Made by a program: the position numbers and the translations under genes. 64,000 nt of DNA. Source: Treponema sp. UBA1747 (GTDB taxonomy: Bacteria; Spirochaetota; Spirochaetia; Treponematales; Treponemataceae). Below, piece after piece: positions 34,550 through 41,809 of the stretch. Within the stretch, counting starts at the first letter, position 1. Every line of letters starts with the position of its first letter. Location of the stretch: contig DCHR01000018.1 of the NCBI GenBank assembly GCA_002315375.1, forward strand, positions 1 to 64,000, in the 5' to 3' direction. The notes beneath the pieces are model-generated. The model saw only the letters and a program-made list of their open reading frames with translations. It was not told the DNA's origin and did not search any database.

Positions 34550-36340
34550 ATGGCATCAAAAACAAAAAACCGTTTTGACGAAGATGAAAAAACATATGAA
34601 CAGAAGCTGAATCTTCATGTTGTATTGCGTATTTTCCATTGGATTAAGCCTTACAAGAAACAGATGATTCTGGCCTGTATTATGATGCTCAGCTCCGCAG
34701 GTATTTCTCTTACTTCGCCTTTACTTATTAAAATTGCACTTGATACAGCCATTCCAAACGCAGATTTCAGAATGCTTGCCTTGATTTCCGGCGGTATGCT
34801 TCTGGGGGTAATTGCAGTATGGCTTTTGCTACGCGGCAGATTAAAGATTATGAGCCGGGTTGCCCAGAATATCATTGTTCAGATTCGCCGTGAAGTTTTC
34901 GAAAAACTTCAGAATCTTCCCTTTACATATTTTGATTCACGTCCTCACGGAAAGATTCAGATTCGCGTTGTTAACTATGTAAACTCTCTTTCTGATCTTT
35001 TGAGCAACGGGATTATCCAGCTTATTACAGATCTGTTTAATATTACTGTAATTCTGATTTTCATGTTCTCTATTGATGCCCGGCTTACATTGATTTGTAT
35101 GGCTGTACTTCCTGTTCTTTTCCTTGTTCTTTTCAGCCTTAAAAAAGTGCAGCACAGAGCATGGCAGCAGGTTAGCGCCAAACAGTCCAATTTGAATGCT
35201 TATCTTTCAGAAAGTCTCAATGGCATGAAAATCACACAGAGTTTCTCACGGGAAGACCAGAATCAGCAGATTTTCAATAATCTTTGTGACAACTGGAAGA
35301 AAACCTGGATTAAAGCCGTTTCAATCAACAATGTTATCTGGCCTACAATCGATAACCTTTCTACTCTTGGAGTTACCCTTGTTTATATGGCTGGTATTGT
35401 ATGGTTCGGTGGAGAAGGGGAAAATGCGGTTACAGTCGGAACTCTTGTTGCTTTTGCAGGTTATATATGGCGTTTCTGGAACCCTATTCAGAATATCGGT
35501 AACTTTTATAACTCAATGGTAACAACCGGTGCTTACATGGAAAGAATCTTCGAACTTCTTGATGAACCTGAAGATATCACAGATAAACCAGGCGCTGTAG
35601 AACTTCCACCAATCCGTGGTCATGTAGATTTCAAGGATGTCTGTTTCAGCTACGAAGAAGGAACTCCGGTTCTCAAGCATGTTGATTTCAAAATTACACC
35701 GGGTATGCAGGTTGCAATATGCGGACCAACAGGAGCCGGTAAAACAACAATCGTGAACCTTCTTTCACGGTTTTATAACCCTGATTCCGGTCAGATTCTT
35801 ATCGACGGTCAGGATATCCAGAACCTTCAGATTAAGTCTATCCGTAAGCAGGTAGGGGTTATGCTTCAGGATTCCTTCCTTTTCACGGGAACCATTATGG
35901 AAAATATCCGTTACGGCCGTCTTGATGCTACTGATGAAGAAGTAATGGCCGCTGCAAGGACTGTTCAGGCTGATAAATTCATTTCCCAGCTTCCTGAAGG
36001 CTATAATACAATGCTTCACGGAAACGGCGGCGGATTGAGTCAGGGACAGAAGCAGCTTATAAGTTTTGCCCGTGTACTCCTTTCAGATCCACGAATCCTT
36101 ATTCTGGATGAAGCAACAAGTTCTGTAGATACGGAAACTGAGCGTGCCTTGCAGGCAGGACTTGATGAACTGTTGAAAAACCGTACTTCTTTCATTATTG
36201 CTCACCGGCTTTCGACTATACGCAATTCCGATGTGATTTTTTATGTAAACCATGGGGTAATCGAAGAACGCGGAAATCACGAAGAATTGATGGCTCTGGA
36301 TAAGGAATATGCCGGAATGGTGAAAAGGAGCGGAATTTAA
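34550..36340 (+). CDS. ABC exporter half-transporter, catalytic subunit
   Basis: 596-aa MdlB-like partner of the preceding gene. Six membrane helices, then Walker A GPTGAGKTT, Q-loop MLQDSFLFTG, signature LSQGQKQL (canonical LSGGQ altered), Walker B ILILDEATSSVD with the normal Glu, and H-loop IAHRLST. The altered signature would face the Asp-containing Walker B of the first subunit, so both defects fall in the same ATP site and the other site is intact. GGAGGAGG upstream gives strong translation. The transcript ends at the terminator 36363-36407. Confidence 0.93.
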   Translation: MASKTKNRFDEDEKTYEQKLNLHVVLRIFHWIKPYKKQMILACIMMLSSAGISLTSPLLIKIALDTAIPNADFRMLALISGGMLLGVIAVWLLLRGRLKIMSRVAQNIIVQIRREVFEKLQNLPFTYFDSRPHGKIQIRVVNYVNSLSDLLSNGIIQLITDLFNITVILIFMFSIDARLTLICMAVLPVLFLVLFSLKKVQHRAWQQVSAKQSNLNAYLSESLNGMKITQSFSREDQNQQIFNNLCDNWKKTWIKAVSINNVIWPTIDNLSTLGVTLVYMAGIVWFGGEGENAVTVGTLVAFAGYIWRFWNPIQNIGNFYNSMVTTGAYMERIFELLDEPEDITDKPGAVELPPIRGHVDFKDVCFSYEEGTPVLKHVDFKITPGMQVAICGPTGAGKTTIVNLLSRFYNPDSGQILIDGQDIQNLQIKSIRKQVGVMLQDSFLFTGTIMENIRYGRLDATDEEVMAAARTVQADKFISQLPEGYNTMLHGNGGGLSQGQKQLISFARVLLSDPRILILDEATSSVDTETERALQAGLDELLKNRTSFIIAHRLSTIRNSDVIFYVNHGVIEERGNHEELMALDKEYAGMVKRSGI

Positions 36341-36362
36341 TCAGAAATATATAGTCCCGTGG

Positions 36363-36407
36363 AAATGGGGTCTTCCAAAATATCTGGAAGACCCCATTTT
36401 TTTTGTA
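36363..36407 (+). terminator. Strong terminator after the ABC exporter
   Basis: A 15-bp perfect stem, AAATGGGGTCTTCCA (36363-36377) with its complement (36385-36399), a 7-nt loop and a run of Ts. Confidence 0.92.
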
Positions 36408-36520
36408 AATTTACATATTTTTATGAGGTAAATGCTTGTAATATAGAAAATTACTTATTTTTTTACAGTCATAAACTCTAATAAAAACGTTAAACCTAGG
36501 AAAAATTCCCTATTTACGCC

Positions 36521-36574
36521 TTGCGTTTTCAGAATAACAATGTATTATGGTATTAAGGTATAAGTCCTTATGCC
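36521..36574 (+). promoter_or_regulatory. Promoter and adjacent palindrome of the solute-binding protein gene
   Basis: TTGCGT (36521-36526), 16 nt, then TATTAT (36543-36548) preceded by TG. Directly downstream, at the expected transcription start, lies GGTATAAG TC CTTATGCC (36557-36574), an 8-2-8 inverted repeat with one mismatch that may be a repressor site. Confidence 0.5.
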
Positions 36575-36610
36575 GTTAGACAAAAATTTTTGTGATAAAA
36601 GGAGTAAATC

Positions 36611-38317
36611 ATGAAAAAGTTGATTGCAATGAGCTTGATCGCTCTGACAATTGCAAGCGTTGCTTTTGCCGCACCAAAAAAGGCAAAAAAAGCAAAAAAA
36701 TCAAAGAAAGCTGAAAGTACAGAAATGAACATTTCTATTTTCACAATCCAGCAGCGCCAGCAGCCACCAGAGGACAACAGAGCTTACAAATGGATCAAAG
36801 ACAAGTTCGGAGTAACTTTCTCTTTTGATATTCTGGTAGGTGACAAGGAACAGAAAAAAGGTATCCTTATTTCTGACCCATCTAACCTTCCTGACCTGGT
36901 AGAAATTGATGATATGCGTTTCATGGACGCAGGTCTTCTTTACCCACTCGAAAAATGGATCGATGAATTCTGTCCAAACCTGAAAAAACACTATGCTTCT
37001 AACCCAACAGACTGGATTAAAATGACAGAAGCTGACGGACACATCTACTGTCTGCCAAACTATGGTGTATATGATGGTGCAGACCAGGGAACATTCTACA
37101 ACGGAAACGCTTTCTGGATTCAGAAAGAAGTTCTTAAAGAATTTGGTTACCCAACAATCAAATACATCGATGAATATTTCGACCTCCTCGAAAAATATGC
37201 TAAAAAATACCCAGAAATCAATGGTGCTCCAACAATTCCATTCTCAATTCTTGCAGCATCTTGGGAAGCATTCAACATGTGGAACCCACCAGTATTCTTG
37301 GCTGGTTCAGCAAACGAAGGTGACTACATCGTAGTTAAAGATTCTTCTAAAAAATCTGGATACGCAATCTCATTCGCAGCTCCATCTGAAACAGGTAAAC
37401 GCTGGTACAAGATTGCTAACGAAAAATTCAACAAAGGAATCATCGACGCAGCTTCATTCACAGATACACAGGATCAGTACAAAGCAAAAATCGCTCAGGG
37501 ACGTGTTCTTGGTATGTTCATCCAGGGATGGGAATTCCCAGACCAGGAAAATACACTCCGCACAAACGGAATGGCAAACCGCACATACGCACCACTGGCT
37601 CTGACATTTGACAGCTCATACGTTCCACACTACCGCGACCGTGCTCTTCCAAACATTCAGCGTGGTTATGGTATCACAACTAACTGTTCTGAAGAAAAAG
37701 CTAAGAAAATCCTGAAATTCATGGATGATCAGCTTGCTGAAGATGTACAGGTTTACTTCCAGTGGGGTGAAGAAGGTGTTGACTGGCAGAGAGATGCTAA
37801 GGGCGAACCATACCGCACACCAGAACAGAGAGCTCAGCAGGAAGATCCAAACTGGATTCTCCACAACAAAGCAACTCTGTGGACAGAAGAAGCTCCAAAA
37901 ATGGAAGGTTCATTCCCTAAATCAGGATATGCATGTTCTATGAACAACATTCCTTCAGAATACCAGTCTAAGCTCCTGGATCACCCAGAAGATCTCGACC
38001 TGTTCAAAGCATACAAAGTTCCATCTTACGCTGCTCTCGTAGATGCTGACCCACGTCCAAACGATGGTTGGTACCCACTGTGGCAGGTTAAAGTTCCTTC
38101 AGACGGAACAGATGAAGCATTCATCTATGCAAAATATGAAGGACTCTTCCGCAAACACCTCCCTGGCATCATCATGTGTAAACCAGCTGAATTTGATGCT
38201 AAATGGGCAGACTTCAAGAAAGACCTTTCTGAAATCAACATCGAAAAATACGAAGAATGGTTCCAGGCTAAACTTGACGAACGTGTAGAAAAGTTTGGTG
38301 GATCTAACGCTAGATAA
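36611..38317 (+). CDS. Oligosaccharide ABC transporter solute-binding protein (LplA-like)
   Basis: 568-aa family 1 binding protein, export signal MKKLIAMSLIALTIASVAFA and cleavage before APKK. No lipobox Cys is present, so it should be periplasmic rather than lipid-anchored. A Lys-rich stretch (PKKAKKAKKSKKAE) follows the cleavage point. The body has the large two-lobe plan of LplA/YtcQ proteins (ISDPSNLPDLVEIDD, YPLEKWIDEF, LPNYGVYDGA, GYGITTNCSEEKAKKIL). Proline is almost always CCA here, unlike the neighbours, and GGAG precedes the start; both suggest very high expression. Two permease genes follow. The substrate is not proven; cello-oligosaccharides are suggested by the nearby GH94 gene. 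Confidence 0.88.
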   Translation: MKKLIAMSLIALTIASVAFAAPKKAKKAKKSKKAESTEMNISIFTIQQRQQPPEDNRAYKWIKDKFGVTFSFDILVGDKEQKKGILISDPSNLPDLVEIDDMRFMDAGLLYPLEKWIDEFCPNLKKHYASNPTDWIKMTEADGHIYCLPNYGVYDGADQGTFYNGNAFWIQKEVLKEFGYPTIKYIDEYFDLLEKYAKKYPEINGAPTIPFSILAASWEAFNMWNPPVFLAGSANEGDYIVVKDSSKKSGYAISFAAPSETGKRWYKIANEKFNKGIIDAASFTDTQDQYKAKIAQGRVLGMFIQGWEFPDQENTLRTNGMANRTYAPLALTFDSSYVPHYRDRALPNIQRGYGITTNCSEEKAKKILKFMDDQLAEDVQVYFQWGEEGVDWQRDAKGEPYRTPEQRAQQEDPNWILHNKATLWTEEAPKMEGSFPKSGYACSMNNIPSEYQSKLLDHPEDLDLFKAYKVPSYAALVDADPRPNDGWYPLWQVKVPSDGTDEAFIYAKYEGLFRKHLPGIIMCKPAEFDAKWADFKKDLSEINIEKYEEWFQAKLDERVEKFGGSNAR

Positions 38318-38353
38318 TTAGCAATAGATAAACACAGGTCTTAGTAAATTACA

Positions 38354-38392
38354 GCACGGTCTGTCGATTGAACCGACGGACCGTGCTTTTTT
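38354..38392 (+). terminator. Terminator between the binding protein and its permeases
   Basis: GCACGGTC/GACCGTGC plus GTCG/CGAC form a 13-bp stem (38354-38366 with 38374-38386, one U-G pair), a 7-nt loop and six Ts. A partial stop here would give many binding-protein mRNAs per permease mRNA. Confidence 0.85.
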
Positions 38393-38435
38393 GTGCTAAA
38401 ATAAAACGTTTAATTCACTTGCAGGAAGAACTACC

Positions 38436-39404
38436 ATGGAATTAAAAAAATCTTCGGAGAAAACTAAATTAGCTCCGACAAAATTGGCTAACAAAAAGAG
38501 CTTCTGGAAGACTTTGTCTAAACAGAAGATGCTTATGTTAATGTCAATTCCTTTCGTACTCTATATTATTCTTTTTAGATACATCCCTCTCTGGGGATGG
38601 AAAATGGCTTTTGCCGATTTCTATCGTCCCGCCAAGAATTACCATTTTGTTTGGGGCGGTTTAAAATGGTTTAAGAAATTATTTGAAGACAAGGAATTTA
38701 CCCTTGCCTTAAGAAATACAATATGTATGAGCCTTATCTCTACGGCTCTTGGTTATATTACTGCCATTACTCTGGCAGTTTTCATGAACGAAGTTAAAAA
38801 TCTGGCGGTAAAACGTATTGTTCAGACTCTGTCTTACCTTCCACACTTCCTTTCATGGATTATCGTAACCAGCCTTGTAGCAAACGTTCTTTCTACCGAC
38901 CACGGTATTATCAACGATCTGCTTATGGCCCTTAAGTTGATTGATCAGCCGATCTTCTTCCTTTCTATTCCAAAATTCTTCTGGCACATCATCGGTTGGA
39001 CTTATGTTTGGAAGGAAGTTGGTTGGAATACAATTGTTTACCTTGGTGCAATGACTTCTGTAGACCCTTGTCTTTACGAAGCAGCAGAAATTGACGGATG
39101 TGGACGCCTCCGCAAAATCTGGCACATTACACTTCCTGGAATCAGACCGACAATCATTATTATGATGATTATGTCTGCCGGTCATATCCTGGACTCGAAC
39201 TTCGAAATGCCTTTCTTCTTAAGAAACGCAATGATCGAAGACGTAGCAAATACAATCGATATCTATGTATTGAAATACGGTTTCCAGTTGTTTAACTTCT
39301 CACTTGCAACAGCAGCGGGTATTTTCAAAAACTTTGTTAACATTATTCTGCTTCTCATAGCAAATACTCTGGCAAAGAAATTCGGTGAAGAGAGGTTAAT
39401 GTAA
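38436..39404 (+). CDS. ABC sugar transporter permease (LplB-like)
   Basis: 322-aa inner-membrane permease of the CUT1 oligosaccharide type. Six helices; the EAA cytoplasmic loop reads YEAAEIDGCGRLRKIWHITLPGIRP, contacting the ATPase. The polar N-terminus (KSSEKTKLAPTKLANKK) precedes the first helix. A -10-like TGCTAAAAT lies about 40 nt before the ATG, inside the terminator region, and could give separate transcription. Its stop overlaps the next start as TAATG. No sugar ATPase gene is nearby; a shared MsmK-type ATPase elsewhere is likely. Confidence 0.92.
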   Translation: MELKKSSEKTKLAPTKLANKKSFWKTLSKQKMLMLMSIPFVLYIILFRYIPLWGWKMAFADFYRPAKNYHFVWGGLKWFKKLFEDKEFTLALRNTICMSLISTALGYITAITLAVFMNEVKNLAVKRIVQTLSYLPHFLSWIIVTSLVANVLSTDHGIINDLLMALKLIDQPIFFLSIPKFFWHIIGWTYVWKEVGWNTIVYLGAMTSVDPCLYEAAEIDGCGRLRKIWHITLPGIRPTIIIMMIMSAGHILDSNFEMPFFLRNAMIEDVANTIDIYVLKYGFQLFNFSLATAAGIFKNFVNIILLLIANTLAKKFGEERLM

Positions 39405-40366
39405 TGGCTAATAAAAATAAAAAGAATAAGAATGACGGAATGTATGTTAGAAAGTCTTTCGGTAAAAGAACTGTAGAAGACTGGATTTTTGACATCATTA
39501 TCTATTTGACACTGCTTTTTGTAGTAATTGTTACACTTTATCCTTTCTGGAATACAGTTGCCATTTCTTTCAATGACGGTCTTGATTCTCTTAAGGGTGG
39601 TGTTACTTTCTGGCCAAGAAAGTTTACTTTACAGAACTATAAATCTCTGTTTACAACAGATGCTATTTTCAAAGCTTTCAGAATTTCTGTATCACGTACA
39701 GTTATTCAGACTCTTTTGAACCTGTTCTGTACAACAATCCTGGCATATGCATTGAGCCGTAAAGAATTCGTTCTCAGAAAACCATTAACAACAATTCTGG
39801 TTATTTCTATGTATGTAAATGCAGGTCTTATTCCTGGTTATATGCTTATCAGAAACCTGGGACTTCTGAACAAATACTCAGTTTATATCATCCCTTGTCT
39901 CCTCGATGTATTCAACTTCATCCTTTGTCGTACATACATCTCAGGACTTTCAGATTCGTTCATTGAATCTGCACGTATCGATGGTGCAAACGAATTCACA
40001 ATTTACTGGAAGATTATCATGCCTCTGATTATTCCTTCACTGGCTATGATTGCTTTGTTCGTTGCCGTTGGTGCATGGTCTGCATGGTTTGATACATACC
40101 TGTATGCTTCAGGAAGACCATATCTCCACTCACTGCAGTACAAACTGATGGAATACCTGAACTCAAGTATGAACCAGTCTAACTCTGCTGCTGATGCAGG
40201 TGCTAAAGCCCTTGCTGCTGCTTCAGGTTCTTCTGCTGCAATGGTTACACCAATCAGTATCCGTGCTTCAATCACAATGATTGCAACTGTACCTATTCTG
40301 ATTGTATACCCATTCCTCCAGAAATACTTCGTTTCTGGTATTGCAATTGGTGGTGTAAAAGAATAA
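39404..40366 (+). CDS. ABC sugar transporter permease (YtcP-like)
   Basis: 320-aa second permease, the partner of the preceding one. Six helices; the EAA loop reads IESARIDGANEFTIYWKIIMPLIIPS. The last periplasmic segment contains an Ala/Ser-rich insert (AADAGAKALAAASGSSAA) before the final helix. It ends in FLQKYFVSGIAIGGVKE, the usual end for this family. Translation is coupled to the upstream gene through a 1-base stop/start overlap. Confidence 0.93.
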   Translation: MANKNKKNKNDGMYVRKSFGKRTVEDWIFDIIIYLTLLFVVIVTLYPFWNTVAISFNDGLDSLKGGVTFWPRKFTLQNYKSLFTTDAIFKAFRISVSRTVIQTLLNLFCTTILAYALSRKEFVLRKPLTTILVISMYVNAGLIPGYMLIRNLGLLNKYSVYIIPCLLDVFNFILCRTYISGLSDSFIESARIDGANEFTIYWKIIMPLIIPSLAMIALFVAVGAWSAWFDTYLYASGRPYLHSLQYKLMEYLNSSMNQSNSAADAGAKALAAASGSSAAMVTPISIRASITMIATVPILIVYPFLQKYFVSGIAIGGVKE

Positions 40367-40370
40367 GTCA

Positions 40371-40443
40371 GTCGTTCGGCATCCGTGCCTCACGACTTCT
40401 GCTGGTTTGCTACCTGCGCACGCTCGGTTTAACGCAAACCAGC
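40371..40443 (+). other. Two nested hairpins directly after the permease operon
   Basis: Hairpin 1: GTCGT (40371-40375), GGCA (40378-40381), TCCG loop, TGCC (40386-40389), ACGAC (40392-40396), with a symmetrical TC/TC internal loop. Hairpin 2: GCTGGTTTGC (40401-40410) pairs perfectly with GCAAACCAGC (40434-40443) over a 23-nt GC-rich loop containing TGCGCACGC. Both lie before the terminator copies. They resemble a small palindromic intergenic repeat or a structured 3' UTR. Confidence 0.6.
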
Positions 40444-40531
40444 TTTATAGTATTTCCCCCACGTCTTGTGGGGGATTTTTTTTTGATAAGTTGTGCCCGT
40501 TTTTTATTTAACAAAAGGTTCTGGTTCTTAT
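40434..40531 (+). repeat. Direct repeat copy 1 with terminator
   Basis: 98-bp unit whose second copy starts 157 bp later; I count one substitution and one indel between them. It contains a perfect stem CCCCCAC GTCTT GTGGGGG (40456-40474) followed by nine Ts, the first terminator for the transporter operon. It ends with the tract ACAAAAGGTTCTGGTTCTTA. Confidence 0.85.
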
Positions 40532-40590
40532 TACAAAGGAAAAAGAGGTGGGGGGGGCAATTTCTTAATGTTTCTTAGTAATTGAAAAAG

Positions 40591-40689
40591 GCAAACCAGC
40601 TTTATAGTATTTCCCCCACGTCTTGTGGGGGATTTTTTTTTTATAAGTTGTGCCCCGTTTTTTATTTAACAAAAGGTTCTGGTTCTTAT
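40591..40689 (+). repeat. Direct repeat copy 2 with terminator
   Basis: 99-bp near-identical copy of 40434-40531, with terminator stem 40613-40631 and ten Ts. The 59 bp between copies (40532-40590) hold a purine-rich stretch with eight Gs (40550-40557) and no gene. Together with the hairpins, this fills the 398-bp gap between genes. Confidence 0.85.
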
Positions 40690-40734
40690 AAAAAAAAAGA
40701 AACCCTTTTTACTTTGAACCAGTAAAAAGGGTTT
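40690..40734 (-). terminator. Terminator of the E2-like gene
   Basis: AAACCCTTTTTACT (40700-40713) pairs with AGTAAAAAGGGTTT (40721-40734). On the minus strand a long T-run (40690-40699) follows. Confidence 0.85.
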
Positions 40735-40764
40735 ATGTCAGAATCAGGATTTTTCAGATTTTTT

Positions 40765-41646
40765 TCAGATTTCCTGTTTTGCTTCTTCTTCTGCTTCCTG
40801 TGTCCAGGATTCGAGAAGAAGTTCAGGGTGTGCAAAAACATTATTAATGGTTCTGTAAGCCCGGGAGAAAGTAAATCCATCACAGATTCTTTCATCCATT
40901 ACCATATTGATTGGCAGAATCCTTTTGCGGCTCATATTTCCATGACGGTCCATCGAAGTGTCTGTTTCCTTTTTTCCGATGGCAACAAAGATTGAAGTAG
41001 TTCCGAATTCATAAAGGTGATGATAAATTACCGGAAGACCAATAGATCCGACATTTGTTACATAGAAGCCGGAATGGAAGGGTTGTGCGTTTACCAGAGA
41101 TTTAGGAAGCTTTCCTTTGCTGTCAAGACGCATCATCAGTTTAATGAAAGCGCTCAGAATAAAATGAGGGAGTTTTTCCAGAGTTTTTGTAAGCTTGTCG
41201 ACATCACTCTGAGGGTTATCTAAATCTGCGAAAGCTTCTTCAGCAGCTTTATTTGTAATTTCAACTATTTCTTTTAAGGTGGCGTTTTTTTCGAAAGTAG
41301 GGAAGATGATTGTTTCTGCACCTTCGACTGTAAGGTTCTTTTTGATATTCATGGCAATTCGAACCTGGTCCCGCTGATAAAGCTTGTTGCCACATATAAA
41401 GCGGTTTACCTGAGGGGTAATGGCGCAGCATCTTACGATAAGCGCAAAGATGAAATGGAAAATAGAAAGACCAGGAATGTCTTGCTGCTGTTCACGGATG
41501 AATTCTTCAACTCGTGAAACGTCCAGACGGAAATTGAAGTAGGCTTCACTGTCTGTACGGCGGGGCATAATATACGGCATGAGAAAGGTTACCGGGTCAT
41601 TTGCTGGAACCTGTATTCCGTCGTATACTCGTCGGGGTTTTTTCAT
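40765..41646 (-). CDS. Stand-alone E2/chloramphenicol-acetyltransferase-like protein, catalytic His replaced
   Basis: 293 aa with the fold of the dihydrolipoyl acyltransferase (E2) catalytic domain and CAT, but without lipoyl or peripheral-subunit domains. Recognisable stretches are ISIFHFIFALIVRCCA-like helix, QVNRFICGNKLY, FYVTNVGSIGLP, TSIFVAIGKKE and the end motif MVMDERICDGFTFSRA. In active enzymes this last motif is HxxxDG; here it is E-R-I-C-D-G, so the proton-abstracting His is missing. It may bind CoA or another acyl carrier without catalysis, or use other chemistry. No dehydrogenase E1 or E3 genes adjoin it. Confidence 0.8.
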   Translation of the reverse strand: MKKPRRVYDGIQVPANDPVTFLMPYIMPRRTDSEAYFNFRLDVSRVEEFIREQQQDIPGLSIFHFIFALIVRCCAITPQVNRFICGNKLYQRDQVRIAMNIKKNLTVEGAETIIFPTFEKNATLKEIVEITNKAAEEAFADLDNPQSDVDKLTKTLEKLPHFILSAFIKLMMRLDSKGKLPKSLVNAQPFHSGFYVTNVGSIGLPVIYHHLYEFGTTSIFVAIGKKETDTSMDRHGNMSRKRILPINMVMDERICDGFTFSRAYRTINNVFAHPELLLESWTQEAEEEAKQEI

Positions 41647-41736
41647 AAAAATAATCCTTTTAGTGATTACTCACTATATTTTTTTTATTTTAACACAGAA
41701 ATCTCCAATCCGCAAAAATAAAAAAAATATTATAAA

Positions 41737-41768
41737 AAAAGCCCCATACAAAATCGTATGGGGCTTTT
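41737..41768 (-). terminator. Terminator of the cellobiose phosphorylase gene
   Basis: AAAAGCCCCATAC (41737-41749) pairs with GTATGGGGCTTTT (41756-41768), with a T-run on the minus strand. A second GC hairpin GGCCGG/CCGGCC (41778-41795) lies between it and the stop codon. Confidence 0.85.
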
Positions 41769-41809
41769 CTAAGCGTCGGCCGGTTAAGGCCGGCCTTTTT
41801 CAGTTCTAA

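Noticed and set aside
40544..40560. Run of eight Gs as a quadruplex
   Set aside because: There is a single G-tract only; four tracts would be needed.
41778..41795. GC-rich hairpin as the main GH94 terminator
   Set aside because: No T-run follows it on the minus strand; the next hairpin (41737-41768) has one.
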